A stretch of 42,782 nucleotides of DNA from Paratissierella segnis. Lineage in GTDB: Bacteria > Bacillota > Clostridia > Tissierellales > Tissierellaceae. The position numbers were made by a program, and so were the translations under genes. The notes beneath the pieces are model-generated. The model saw only the letters and a list, made by a program, of their open reading frames with translations, did no database searches and was not told where the DNA came from. This document shows, piece after piece, positions 8,198-17,230 of this stretch. Within the stretch, counting starts at the first letter, position 1, and each line of letters begins with the position of its first letter. The DNA lies in NCBI RefSeq assembly GCF_014385195.1, contig NZ_JACRTG010000033.1, forward strand, positions 1-42,782. The letters are read 5' to 3'.

Positions 8198-8257
8198 AAA
8201 AGGTACCCTTCTTTGGTAATACTTTTACTAATAAGGAAAGGGTACCTTTTATTTTTG
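8198..8257 (+). terminator. Terminator after the CoA-transferase operon
   Basis: AAAAGGTACCCTT (8198-8210) pairs with AAGGGTACCTTTT (8238-8250), and a T-rich tail ATTTTT follows. The loop is long but can extend the stem by wobble pairs. It isolates region 1 from the sporulation block. Confidence 0.8.
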
Positions 8258-8330
8258 AAATGTTTTGTCCCCCTTTACATTTTTAATGAAAGAGGCCTTT
8301 TCCTTAATTAAAAGTGGGAGGGTTGTTATT

Positions 8331-9113
8331 ATGAAAAAAATTATTTTGTTTGTAATTATTTTATCTTTTTTAATTCCAATATTAACACAGGCTGAAAAAA
8401 AGTATAATCAAGAAGAAATTCTTTTTTCATTATTGAATTCATTAGACGGAGAATTTGAAGAAGGGGATATAAGTATTAATGGATTGATTAAAGAGGGGTT
8501 TATTAATCATGATGAATTGGATAAGCTAGGTGATGAGACTGTCAAAAAATTGGGTATAATAGGGAAAGAAGTGGCGGATTATGTTGATATCAATGGTAAA
8601 GAATATTATATAAAAGAGAAAGTCTCAGATGAGGGCTATGAACAAATAAATTATTTTGGCTTTGATTCAAATAGAAATCCACTTGCCATTATAATTAGTT
8701 CTTATTTAAATGAATCAAGTAAAAAAGGAGAAACTTATCTTTTTATAAATTTGATTAAAAGAGAGAAATTTTCAGCAAATAATGATATAATACAGTTAGC
8801 AGAAAATGTATTCAATGAATTCAATCAGCCAATGGAAATTACAACTTGTATAATTGGCGGTTTTGATGGTAAATTTAATAAGAGAATAGTTGAAAACAAA
8901 TTCGACGCTGTTATCAATCGATTTAACGGTATAGTTGTGGATAAATATACTGAAGACAATCTTATTTCCTATACGGCATATACGGATTATATCGAAAATA
9001 ATATATTTGCCGGGGAAGATAAAATTAATCTTAACGTAGCTTTAAGATATAATGAGTATGACGATAAAACATTGATATGGATTGGAACACCTATAATAGC
9101 TAATGGATATTAA
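8331..9113 (+). CDS. ywmB: YwmB-like secreted protein
   Basis: Protein of 260 residues with an N-terminal signal peptide (MKKIILFVIILSFLIPILTQA, about 1-21) and a mostly hydrophilic mature part. The sequence alone gives little function. Its place directly upstream of murA and spoIID matches the Bacillus/Clostridium order ywmB-murAA-spoIID, and length and topology fit the YwmB (TATA-box-binding-like fold) family, whose role is not well defined. I chose the ATG at 8331, not 8265, because GGGAGG lies just upstream and the signal peptide then begins at residue 1. The name rests mainly on synteny. Confidence 0.65.
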   Translation: MKKIILFVIILSFLIPILTQAEKKYNQEEILFSLLNSLDGEFEEGDISINGLIKEGFINHDELDKLGDETVKKLGIIGKEVADYVDINGKEYYIKEKVSDEGYEQINYFGFDSNRNPLAIIISSYLNESSKKGETYLFINLIKREKFSANNDIIQLAENVFNEFNQPMEITTCIIGGFDGKFNKRIVENKFDAVINRFNGIVVDKYTEDNLISYTAYTDYIENNIFAGEDKINLNVALRYNEYDDKTLIWIGTPIIANGY

Positions 9114-9128
9114 CAGGAGGAGATATAT

Positions 9129-10385
9129 TTGGAAAAAATAATGGTAGAGAAGAGCCCGAAACTAAAGGGAAGAGTTAAAATCAATGGTGCTAAAAATGCT
9201 GCACTTCCCTTATTGGCGGCTTCTTTATTGGGTACTGAAGATATTATATTAGAAGATGTACCAAAGCTAAAAGATGTTGAGATAATGTGTGAGGTACTTT
9301 CATCTTTAGGTGCAAAAGTTGAATATTTAGATAGAAATGTTATTAAGATAAATTCAGCTGACATACATAAATATGAGACCAGTTATGAGCTGATGAGTAA
9401 AATGAGAGCATCATTTTTAGTTATGGGGCCGTTGCTAACCAGACTGGGTAAAACCAAGAATTCATTACCCGGAGGTTGTGCAATTGGCACCAGACCTATT
9501 GACTTACATCTAAAGGGCTTTAGAGCGTTGGGAGCTACAATAGATGTTGATCACGGTAATATAAGCGCTTATGCCGATAGGCTGGTTGGAGATAGAATTT
9601 ATCTGGATTTTCCTTCTGTCGGAGCTACTGAGAATATAATGATGGCTGCTGTTATGGCCGAAGGAGAAACTATTATAGATAATGCTGCTATGGAGCCTGA
9701 AATCACGGACTTATCAAATTTTTTAAATAAATTAGGGGCAGATATTAGAGGTGCAGGTACATCAACTATAAGAATAAAAGGCGTAAAAAAATTAGGAGGC
9801 GCCAGACATTTGATAATACCGGATAGAATTGAGGCAGGAACCTTTATGGTAGCTGCTGCCATTACCGGGGGAGACATAATCATTGAAAATGTAATATCAA
9901 ATCATATTAAGCCTATTATTGCTAAGCTTAAAGAAGCAGGTTGTCGGGTTTATGAAAATGGTGACAGTATAAGGGTAATAGGTACAGAAAAGTTAAATGC
10001 AATAGATGTTAAAACTCTACCATATCCGGGATTTCCGACAGATATGCAGGCTCAATTTATGGCTTTAATGACCCTTTGCGAAGGGACAAGTGTTGCTGTA
10101 GAAACAGTTTTTGAGAATAGATTTATGCATGTGGATGAATTGAAGAGAATGGGTGCGGATATTAAAATAGATGGAAGATCAGCTATAATTCAAGGTGTCA
10201 AAAATTTGACCGGGGCTCCTGTAAAGGCTTCAGATTTGAGGGCAGGGGCTGCTCTTGTATTAGCTGGTCTGGTGGCAGAAGGAGTTACAGAAATAGATAA
10301 TATCTATCATATTGACAGAGGATATGATGGTATTGAAGAAAAGTTCGCCAATTTGGGAGCTAAAATTTGGAGGCAAGAATTTTAG
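9129..10385 (+). CDS. murA: UDP-N-acetylglucosamine 1-carboxyvinyltransferase
   Basis: First committed enzyme of peptidoglycan synthesis; it transfers enolpyruvate from PEP to UDP-GlcNAc in the cytoplasm. The 418-residue length is normal. INGAKNAALPLLAASLL (about 18-34) carries the substrate-binding Lys-Asn pair. The catalytic Cys is in LPGGCAIGTRPIDLHLKGF (about 113-131). PGFPTDMQAQFMAL and ENRFMHVDELKRMGA are also family signatures. The TTG start is supported by AGGAGG 8 nt upstream and by the expected N-terminus MEKI. It lies between ywmB and spoIID, as in Bacillus murAA. Confidence 0.97.
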   Translation: MEKIMVEKSPKLKGRVKINGAKNAALPLLAASLLGTEDIILEDVPKLKDVEIMCEVLSSLGAKVEYLDRNVIKINSADIHKYETSYELMSKMRASFLVMGPLLTRLGKTKNSLPGGCAIGTRPIDLHLKGFRALGATIDVDHGNISAYADRLVGDRIYLDFPSVGATENIMMAAVMAEGETIIDNAAMEPEITDLSNFLNKLGADIRGAGTSTIRIKGVKKLGGARHLIIPDRIEAGTFMVAAAITGGDIIIENVISNHIKPIIAKLKEAGCRVYENGDSIRVIGTEKLNAIDVKTLPYPGFPTDMQAQFMALMTLCEGTSVAVETVFENRFMHVDELKRMGADIKIDGRSAIIQGVKNLTGAPVKASDLRAGAALVLAGLVAEGVTEIDNIYHIDRGYDGIEEKFANLGAKIWRQEF

Positions 10386-10433
10386 AATCTGCCTCTAAAG
10401 CCATAAATGTTCTATAAGTGAAATGCTTCTTTC

Positions 10434-10498
10434 TTAACTCTTAGTTCTTAGTTCTTCGCTATCTTTTCATTGTAAACTGTGAATTGTGAGTTGTGAAT
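10434..10498. repeat. Two adjacent 7-bp repeat arrays
   Basis: TTAACTC-TTAGTTC-TTAGTTC (10434-10454) is followed shortly by TGTAAAC-TGTGAAT-TGTGAGT-TGTGAAT (10471-10498). Both have a strict 7-bp period. The second unit recurs in inverted orientation at 17106-17140. They occupy the murA-spoIID gap, outside coding sequence. Confidence 0.75.
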
Positions 10499-10588
10499 TG
10501 ATTTAAGTTGTGAATTGAATATATTTTAGTTCTAATATTTCTTCGCCTTTCATAAGTATTAATTATACTAACGAGACGAGGGGATTTG

Positions 10589-11632
10589 ATGAAAAGATTA
10601 GGAGCTTATTCAATCATGGTCTTGATAATAACTATTATTTTACCTGCGGTTATTGTTAAGACCTTTAGTTTTGTACCCAGAGATCAGGTAGTGGGACAGG
10701 GTTTTGATAATGAACTTACTGCGGGTAGGAAAGAAAAATTAAATCTAATAAAAAGGTCAAATCTTATAGAGAAAAAATCCGTCGAGTACATAAGCCTTTA
10801 TAATCCATATACTGATACCGTAAGTGAAATCCCGCTTGAAGAATATGTAAAGGGAGTAGTAGCAGCAGAAATGCCTGCTGAGTTCCATATCGAAGCATTG
10901 AAGGCTCAGGCTATTGCAGCAAGGACTTATGCCATGAGTAGGATGCAAAAATTTAGCGATGGACACCCCGATCACAAGGCAGCACCATTATGTAAAGCAG
11001 TTCATTGTCAGGCTTATTTATCTATGGAAGAATTGAGAGAAGTTAAGGGTGAAAATTGGATTGAAAATTACTGGGATAAAATAGAGGAGGCAGTTGATTC
11101 AACTAAGGGTATTTTGATGTACTATGAAGGAAAAATAATAGAACCATTATATCATTCTACAAGTGGTGGAATGACAGAGGATGCTATCAATGTTTTTGCT
11201 TCAGATACTCCATATTTAAAAGGTGTTATAAGTCCATATGAAGAGGAAGCTCCTAAGTATAAAACCGTCACAACAATAACCGGAGACGAATTTATAAATA
11301 AAGTTAAAAGCAAATATCCTGATGCTAAAATAGATAAAGACAATTTTTATGAAAAGATGAGATTAATTGAAAGGACATCCAGCGGTAGAATAAAAAAACT
11401 GGCAATCGATAAAACTGTAATAGAAGGAAGTGATTTAAGAGAATTATTTAATCTTAATTCTACAAATTTTACTATTACTTATGATCAAGGATTAAATATT
11501 ATTGATATAGTGACCTATGGATATGGTCATGGCGTCGGAATGAGTCAATGGGGTGCAAATGGAATGGCAAAGCGGGGGAGCACCTATATTGATATATTAA
11601 AACATTATTATACGGATATTGAAATAAGATAG
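10589..11632 (+). CDS. spoIID: Stage II sporulation protein D, peptidoglycan lytic transglycosylase
   Basis: Protein of 347 residues that degrades septal peptidoglycan during engulfment, anchored by an N-terminal membrane segment (about 7-25). The catalytic Glu is in VAAEMPAEFHIEALKAQAIA, the SpoIID core. PLCKAVHCQAY supplies the Cys/His-Cys set seen to bind zinc in clostridial SpoIID. YHSTSGGMTEDA and the C-terminal GYGHGVGMSQWGANGMA are also hallmarks. I prefer the ATG at 10589 over the TTG just before it, behind GAGGGG. Sigma-E expression is known for the family; I could not find a convincing promoter. Confidence 0.95.
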   Translation: MKRLGAYSIMVLIITIILPAVIVKTFSFVPRDQVVGQGFDNELTAGRKEKLNLIKRSNLIEKKSVEYISLYNPYTDTVSEIPLEEYVKGVVAAEMPAEFHIEALKAQAIAARTYAMSRMQKFSDGHPDHKAAPLCKAVHCQAYLSMEELREVKGENWIENYWDKIEEAVDSTKGILMYYEGKIIEPLYHSTSGGMTEDAINVFASDTPYLKGVISPYEEEAPKYKTVTTITGDEFINKVKSKYPDAKIDKDNFYEKMRLIERTSSGRIKKLAIDKTVIEGSDLRELFNLNSTNFTITYDQGLNIIDIVTYGYGHGVGMSQWGANGMAKRGSTYIDILKHYYTDIEIR

Positions 11633-11652
11633 GAATTTTCCTATCTTTTTTT
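11626..11652 (+). terminator. Terminator overlapping the spoIID stop codon
   Basis: AAGATAGGAA (11626-11635) pairs with TTCCTATCTT (11638-11647), followed by a run of T. A classic intrinsic terminator whose left arm contains the spoIID stop codon. Confidence 0.85.
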
Positions 11653-11707
11653 GTATTCAATGTATGGATTTCTAAAATGTGGAAATAATACAGATGGAGG
11701 TGAAAAG

Positions 11708-12532
11708 ATGAAGCAAAGATTAATTAAATTTTTAAAGAAAAATGGATTTTTACTCTTTCTTTTTATTTGTGTATGCGTTGTAGCAGCAGGGACCATATAC
11801 GTTTCTACTAGAGATTTTAAAGCTCAAGATAAAGGCAAATTAGATGACCTAATTATTTTAGATGAAAATGGGGAAAAGTCAAGTGATATTCAAGATGTAA
11901 TCACAAAAGATGAACATAATGAGCAATTGGGTGGTGAGGAAGTTTGGACAGGTAGCAAAACAGACGAAAAATCAGAAGAGCTTGAATCAAAGGATGAAAC
12001 CAATATTGATTCGGAACCTGACATACCTGTGCTTGATAATTTAGATGATTTAGAATTTGTAGATGATGAAGATGATGACGATAATGAAAAAGTTGATGAA
12101 GATGTGGAGCTCGTAACTGAAAATCCCAAAGGTGCTATCCTTCCGGTAGAAGGAGAAATAATTACAGATTTCACTAAAGATACTTTAATTTATTCTAAGA
12201 CATTAGAGGAATGGAGAAGCCATAATGGAATAGATATTAAAGCTAATGAAGGCTCAAAAGTAAAGGCACCTTTAGATGGAATAGTAAAAGATGTATACGA
12301 AGATGAATTATGGGGGATAGTTATAGTAATCGACCATGGGGATGGTTTGGAAACAAAGCTTACCAATCTGGGAACAAAGGAAATGGTAAAACCGGGTCTA
12401 AAGGTAAATCGCGGGGATCATATAAGCACAATAGGTAAAACGGCAGATATTGAAATGGAGTTAGAGCCGCATATACATTATGAGATAAGAAAAAACGGTA
12501 AAATAATAGATCCTCGTTCTATTAGTAAGTAG
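11708..12532 (+). CDS. spoIIQ: M23-domain sporulation protein, SpoIIQ-like
   Basis: Protein of 274 residues with a cytoplasmic basic N-terminus, one membrane segment (about 13-32), an unusually acidic linker (about 95-135, rich in Asp/Glu) and a C-terminal LytM/M23 domain. The zinc ligands look intact: HNGID for the His-Asp pair and EPHIHYE for the HxH pair. SpoIIQ forms the forespore half of the channel with SpoIIIAH. The place between spoIID and spoIIID supports this name over a generic endopeptidase. I chose the ATG at 11708, behind GGAGG, so that the membrane segment is near the N-terminus. Confidence 0.8.
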   Translation: MKQRLIKFLKKNGFLLFLFICVCVVAAGTIYVSTRDFKAQDKGKLDDLIILDENGEKSSDIQDVITKDEHNEQLGGEEVWTGSKTDEKSEELESKDETNIDSEPDIPVLDNLDDLEFVDDEDDDDNEKVDEDVELVTENPKGAILPVEGEIITDFTKDTLIYSKTLEEWRSHNGIDIKANEGSKVKAPLDGIVKDVYEDELWGIVIVIDHGDGLETKLTNLGTKEMVKPGLKVNRGDHISTIGKTADIEMELEPHIHYEIRKNGKIIDPRSISK

Positions 12533-12581
12533 GAAAGCATAAATATTAATTAAAAGTCCCAAATCAAAGGGGGTTAATTAT

Positions 12582-12836
12582 GTGAAAGATTATATAGAGG
12601 AAAGAGCTTTAGAGATTGCAAAGTACATATTAAGAGAAGGTGCGACAGTAAGGCAAGCTGCTGGGATTTTTGGTGTCAGTAAAAGTACCGTCCACAAAGA
12701 TGTGACTGAGCGTCTCCCAAAGATAAACCCTCTTATTGCAGCAATGGTAAAGCAAGTTCTTGAAACGAACAAAGCTGAAAGGCATATCAGAGGAGGAAAA
12801 GCTACAAAATTAAAATATAAGTCAGTAAAAGCTTAA
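12582..12836 (+). CDS. spoIIID: Sporulation transcription regulator SpoIIID
   Basis: DNA-binding protein of 84 residues, the normal length, which activates and represses mother-cell genes after sigma-E. The helix-turn-helix is at about 23-42 (VRQAAGIFGVSKSTVHKD), followed by ERLPKINPLIAAMVKQVL and a basic C-terminal tail, as in B. subtilis SpoIIID. The start is GTG at 12582. An ATG two bases earlier is immediately followed by TGA, so it cannot start the protein. It precedes mreB/mbl as in Bacillus but is separated from it by a terminator. Confidence 0.96.
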   Translation: MKDYIEERALEIAKYILREGATVRQAAGIFGVSKSTVHKDVTERLPKINPLIAAMVKQVLETNKAERHIRGGKATKLKYKSVKA

Positions 12837-12867
12837 AGGTCTCAAATTATTTGAGACCTTTTAATTT
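12835..12867 (+). terminator. Terminator after spoIIID
   Basis: AAAGGTCTCAAAT (12835-12847) and ATTTGAGACCTTT (12849-12861) form a near-perfect stem, with T-rich sequence after it. Confidence 0.85.
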
Positions 12868-13101
12868 ACCTGTGGTTTTTAATTTGAATATATATGTCAA
12901 ATTTCATCAAAAAATTTGTTTTAAATATTAAGACAATTCAAAAATAAATACATTCAATGCCATGTTATTATTGTTTTATATAGATATATTTGATAATATA
13001 TGATTATGTAAATGTTTTTTAGATACATAAATAAAGGAAGGATTTTTAAGATTTTTGTAGAATATAGTCTTTGATAATCATATATAAAGGAGGTTGTGGG
13101 T

Positions 13102-14124
13102 TTGGCTTTTAGAGCAGATGTGGGAGTAGATTTAGGAACAGCTACTACATTAGTATATGTAAAAGGTAAGGGCATAGTCTTGCAGGAACCTTCGGTTATT
13201 GCCTTAGATCAATATACAAATAAATTTTTGGCCGTAGGCGAAGACGCAAGAAAAATGTTGGGTAGAACTCCGGGAAATATTGTTGCAATAAGACCGCTAA
13301 AAGATGGCGTTATATCAGATTATAATATTACGGAACGAATGTTAAAGTATTTTATACAAAAATCCTTAGGTCGCATGTTTTTAAAACCTAGAGTTATCAT
13401 ATGTGTACCCAGTGGTGTAACGGAAGTCGAAAAAAGGGCGGTTATAGAAGCAAGTGATGAAGCAGGCGCTTTGAAAACATATTTAATAGAAGAACCGATA
13501 GCTGCTGCAATAGGTGCAGGAGTTGATATTACAGAGCCTAACGGAAATATGATAGTAGACATTGGCGGAGGAACAACAGATGTTGCAGTTATATCATTGG
13601 GAGGGATAGTTGTCAGCAGATCCATAAAAGTAGCCGGTGATGAATGCGACGAAGCTATTATTAAATATATAAGAAAGAAATATAATATGATGATAGGCGA
13701 AAGGTCTTCTGAGGATTTAAAAGTTTCTATCGGATGCGCATATCCCTTCGAAGAGGAAAAATATATGGAAATAAAGGGTAGAAACTTGCTTACCGGATTA
13801 CCTATGAATGTTGAAGTTTCGTCTACAGATATGTTAGAAGCTTTAAGAGAGCCTGTTACAGAAATCGTTGAAGCAGTACACGAAGTGTTGGAACGTACAC
13901 CTCCTGAGTTGGCAGCAGACATTAGCAATCGCGGCATACTTATGACCGGAGGAGGAGCATTGCTTAAAGGGCTGGACAAGCTGCTTAATGAAAAGACAGG
14001 CATATCAGCAAATCTAGCAAAAAACCCTATAGAAAGTGTTGCAATAGGTACAGGGAAGTCTTTGGAGTCTATTGAATTTTTAGAAAAGAGTATGACTCAA
14101 GGCGATCAATCCAGATATAGATAA
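13102..14124 (+). CDS. Rod-shape actin homologue MreB/Mbl
   Basis: Actin-like filament protein of 340 residues that guides lateral wall synthesis under the membrane. Phosphate-1 loop VGVDLGTATTLVYVKGKG (about 6-23), phosphate-2 loop VDIGGGTTDVAVISLGG (about 150-166) and the adenosine motif MTGGGALLKGLDKL (about 278-291) are all present. ERTPPELAADI matches Mbl/MreB. I prefer the TTG at 13102, about 8 nt after AAAGGAGG, to the GTG at 13096, which is only 2 nt from it. The position after spoIIID suggests Mbl, but sequence does not clearly separate Mbl from MreB. Confidence 0.94.
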   Translation: MAFRADVGVDLGTATTLVYVKGKGIVLQEPSVIALDQYTNKFLAVGEDARKMLGRTPGNIVAIRPLKDGVISDYNITERMLKYFIQKSLGRMFLKPRVIICVPSGVTEVEKRAVIEASDEAGALKTYLIEEPIAAAIGAGVDITEPNGNMIVDIGGGTTDVAVISLGGIVVSRSIKVAGDECDEAIIKYIRKKYNMMIGERSSEDLKVSIGCAYPFEEEKYMEIKGRNLLTGLPMNVEVSSTDMLEALREPVTEIVEAVHEVLERTPPELAADISNRGILMTGGGALLKGLDKLLNEKTGISANLAKNPIESVAIGTGKSLESIEFLEKSMTQGDQSRYR

Positions 14125-14160
14125 AAAAGATTTAGGGAATAACCCTAAATCTTTTAATTT
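14125..14160. terminator. Bidirectional terminator between convergent genes
   Basis: AAAAGATTTAGGG (14125-14137) pairs perfectly with CCCTAAATCTTTT (14143-14155) with a 5-nt loop. T-runs on both strands let it serve mreB/mbl and the convergent NAGPA-like gene. Confidence 0.85.
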
Positions 14161-14167
14161 GTTCATC

Positions 14168-17005
14168 TTATTGTACTTTAGGTTGCTGATAGACCTTTGA
14201 AATTTCATAGGATATATCATTGCCGTTAACGACAAATTCTACAACAGAAATATTGTAAATATCTTCCGGCTTTGTTAAAGCTTTTGTATTCAACTGAATA
14301 TATCTTACGCCGTCAATAAGTTCAGATTTTGTTTCGTTTCCTCCCTGTACAACAAATATGTTTTTTCCTTTATTGCTGGCTTCAACTAGTTTTTCATGGA
14401 ATAAATCCGCTTCTAAAGTATCCGAAAAACCACCTGCTCCAAATACTGGCGTTGGCAAGCAAATCGCAAAATTACTTTCCTGCCTGCTATCTAAATCCTT
14501 GATAAACTGCATCCATTGTGATGAATTTGATGCTCTGATTCCACCTTTTGAAGAATCAAGATTAAAGAATATTACATCATTATGTTTATTCATTTTATAT
14601 GGTTTAGAAGCATCTATCAGAACATAATTATTTAATCCCTTGTTAAATTCCGGTGTTATGCTGTTTAGCATTACGCCTATTTTATTTGAAGAAATTCTTG
14701 CTTTGAGCTTTGAACTTGCATCGTATCCTACAAGCTTGTCCAGACCTTTTGGTTCCGCAGCAACTATAAATGAGAAACCATCTGCATTAAGTGCCTTCTT
14801 TGTTGCTAAATTATCTTTAACAGTGGTGGGCGTAGGTAGAACAATATTGCCTATTGATGTTGGGTAGTATGCTGTAAGTCCATCTATCAAAATTGATCCT
14901 TTTGGTTTTTTAACGCTATCGGTTTCAGCCACATATATTCTTTGCAAGCTTATTGGATAGCTAACATTTGCCGGAATACTTGATGAAACATATTGCCAAT
15001 CTGAAAAGTCAAGAGACTTCTTGAAATCTATGGTATGGGTATTTCCTGCATTATCTTTTAGTGTTCCTCTTAACCATGTTCCGCTTCCGTCTCCTTTAAC
15101 CCAAAAACCTAATTTCTTTGGGTATCCACTGAATTTTAATCCATTATTGAAGTTTAGATATGCAGCTCTGGTATTGTCGCCTTGTGAAAAATCATAGTTA
15201 AGGCTTAAACTTGAAATACCGTCACGCGCTTCATTGCTTAAATTTATACTTCCGTTAATATTTTCGGATGAAGCACTAAAGCTATATTTATCTATGGTTT
15301 CAAATCCGTCTACCAAAGTTCCCTTGGACCCGACAGAAACCAGTATATTTGAAATACCGCTGCCTGCCCTTGCGGTTATTGCACCGCTTGTTGATTCGGA
15401 ACTGCTATAGAATGTGCCGCTTCTAACTTCGCCGATATCACCTATTACATCAAATTGAATATCATCTAAATAAACTACACTCTGCGTTCCGTTTTTATCT
15501 TTTCCATTGAAAGAAGACAGCTTTTGTTCACTATTTATATCAATATTTAGATCATTCTGTTTGGAATTTAACTCAACAATTTCACCCAATACATTGATAT
15601 CAAGACTACCGACAGCACCATTTAAATTTACAACAATCTTTCCTTGACCGGAGGATGTAGCTTTAAACTTATTTCCATTAAACTCTCCGCTTATTCCTTC
15701 AACTGAATATGTTATTTGACTTTCATTAATATCTACCGGATTATGGTACTCGTCATAACCTTTTACTGAAAATGCTCTTGTTGTATTTAAAAACATTTTA
15801 TTATCATCAGTTTTTAATTTTAAATAGGATAATTCACCTTGTGGGGCATTAGAAAATACACCAACTCCGTTGACAACTGATCTTTCGCCTCCATCTGACG
15901 GTTTGTTTACGACAGCTGCTTTATCCTCGCCAATAGGCTTTATTGCCATTGTACTGGAACCGCCGCCATCAAGGTTTAGACCATTGTATGCACCAAGTTC
16001 TTTTAGTATTGCACCAAACATTTCTTGACTTACACCCTTAAAAGAAGAGTCTCTGCCATCTATTGTTACCAATATTAGCTCTGTTTGATCCTGATTGATG
16101 CCTACTCCTGTTCTTGGTTCATTTCCTGCACTGTTAATATTTGTTAATGCCAATTCACCATTTTTAAGGATAATGCTTCCTCCGCCTATGGCGAATTTTA
16201 TTTCCTCAACATTAGGGACTGTAGAAAGCTCAAGATCTACTTGATCTCCAATGGTTAAATCTTGTAAGCCTGTCCCTCTAACTGCCAAAACATAGCTATT
16301 ATCGCTATTGGGAATGTCAAATGCCTCTCCGCCTGTTCGGATATCCGAAACAATACCATCGAGAATTAAAACTTCTACTAAATCATTATGGAATCTATTG
16401 CCTATGGATTTAGCACCCCAATTTTTATTAAGCAGCGTTACAGTATCAAAATTTTGTGATACTTTATTTACTGAATTGAGTATGACCTGTTTACCATTAT
16501 TCCTATTAGTAACTACCATTCTTCTGTCAAGATATTCTATGCCTGCTTTATTTTGGTTTGTAACATAAACGCTGGGTAGTGTATAAGGCTTTCCAATAGG
16601 AGAGGAAATCAACTCTCCGTCATTGATCAACGTTCCAAGTGAAGAAGGTAGGGGTTGGTAGTCGAAATAGTCTCCATTGACACCTGCTACAGCACCACTT
16701 TTTTCGACCATAGAGCTTACTTTATCCCTATTTGGGAGCCCATTCTTATTGAATAATCCCTTCAGCTCAGTATAATTGTCATTTAAATCAATCCTTAATA
16801 CATTGATATTCCACCATCCTTGGGTGGTAAATCTTAAAATATTTTCATGCTTAACGCCGGAAGAAATATTTTCAGTATTTATAGTTTCATATATTTTAGC
16901 GGGCATATTAACTGTAATTGGATTCGCATATGCTGGGATTTGGGCTGCGAAAATCATTCCTGCAGCTAATAGTGATAAACATGTTTTCTTTATAACTTTC
17001 TTCAT
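14168..17005 (-). CDS. Secreted phosphodiester glycosidase (NAGPA) family protein
   Basis: Exported protein of 945 residues. There is a signal peptide at about 1-28 (MKKVIKKTCLSLLAAGMIFA, then AYA before the cleavage site). The NAGPA/DUF2233 catalytic domain spans about 60-370, with AGVNGDYFD (about 107-115) and NLDGGGSSTM (about 340-350). Ig-like and jelly-roll, possibly glycan-binding, modules follow at about 395-715. The last 200 residues look like a decayed phosphoesterase or amidase-like fold without clear metal motifs. It probably acts on cell-wall or exopolysaccharide phosphodiester-linked sugars. I chose the ATG at 17005, 5 nt after GAGAGGTG; the 17020 start would spoil the signal peptide. 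It stands alone between terminators. Confidence 0.85.
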   Translation of the reverse strand: MKKVIKKTCLSLLAAGMIFAAQIPAYANPITVNMPAKIYETINTENISSGVKHENILRFTTQGWWNINVLRIDLNDNYTELKGLFNKNGLPNRDKVSSMVEKSGAVAGVNGDYFDYQPLPSSLGTLINDGELISSPIGKPYTLPSVYVTNQNKAGIEYLDRRMVVTNRNNGKQVILNSVNKVSQNFDTVTLLNKNWGAKSIGNRFHNDLVEVLILDGIVSDIRTGGEAFDIPNSDNSYVLAVRGTGLQDLTIGDQVDLELSTVPNVEEIKFAIGGGSIILKNGELALTNINSAGNEPRTGVGINQDQTELILVTIDGRDSSFKGVSQEMFGAILKELGAYNGLNLDGGGSSTMAIKPIGEDKAAVVNKPSDGGERSVVNGVGVFSNAPQGELSYLKLKTDDNKMFLNTTRAFSVKGYDEYHNPVDINESQITYSVEGISGEFNGNKFKATSSGQGKIVVNLNGAVGSLDINVLGEIVELNSKQNDLNIDINSEQKLSSFNGKDKNGTQSVVYLDDIQFDVIGDIGEVRSGTFYSSSESTSGAITARAGSGISNILVSVGSKGTLVDGFETIDKYSFSASSENINGSINLSNEARDGISSLSLNYDFSQGDNTRAAYLNFNNGLKFSGYPKKLGFWVKGDGSGTWLRGTLKDNAGNTHTIDFKKSLDFSDWQYVSSSIPANVSYPISLQRIYVAETDSVKKPKGSILIDGLTAYYPTSIGNIVLPTPTTVKDNLATKKALNADGFSFIVAAEPKGLDKLVGYDASSKLKARISSNKIGVMLNSITPEFNKGLNNYVLIDASKPYKMNKHNDVIFFNLDSSKGGIRASNSSQWMQFIKDLDSRQESNFAICLPTPVFGAGGFSDTLEADLFHEKLVEASNKGKNIFVVQGGNETKSELIDGVRYIQLNTKALTKPEDIYNISVVEFVVNGNDISYEISKVYQQPKVQ

Positions 17006-17105
17006 AACTTCACCTCTCATAATATTATGTATTTATTTCCTATTATATAGTTTAAGTATCTCATTTAGGTTACAAATGCATTACAAAAGGATTAATTCAT
17101 AGACA

Positions 17106-17140
17106 ATTCACAGTTCACAATTCACAATTCACAATTCACA
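17106..17140. repeat. Tandem ATTCACA heptamers (five units)
   Basis: ATTCACA-GTTCACA-ATTCACA-ATTCACA-ATTCACA in strict 7-bp period. This is the reverse complement of the TGTGAAT array at 10471-10498. It sits between the NAGPA gene promoter side and the terminator of the next minus-strand operon. Confidence 0.85.
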
Positions 17141-17146
17141 ATTGAA

Positions 17147-17184
17147 AAAATTGTCATCCCCAATATATTGAAGATGACAATTTT
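17147..17184 (-). terminator. Terminator of the minus-strand amidohydrolase operon
   Basis: AAAATTGTCATC (17147-17158) and GATGACAATTTT (17173-17184) form a perfect 12-bp stem. Read on the minus strand, it is followed by a T-run, which fits termination of the operon ending at 17231. Confidence 0.85.
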
Positions 17185-17230
17185 AAAAGACACAATTTTC
17201 AAAAACTTTTAATTATATTTTATTTTGGCT

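Noticed and set aside
10434..10520. Possible CRISPR array from the short regular repeats
   Set aside because: The unit is only 7 bp with no spacers, and no cas genes are present; it is a simple tandem repeat.
10525..10580. Sigma-E promoter for spoIID
   Set aside because: A CATAAGTAT-like element is present, but the spacing to any -35-like sequence is poor, so I could not support it.
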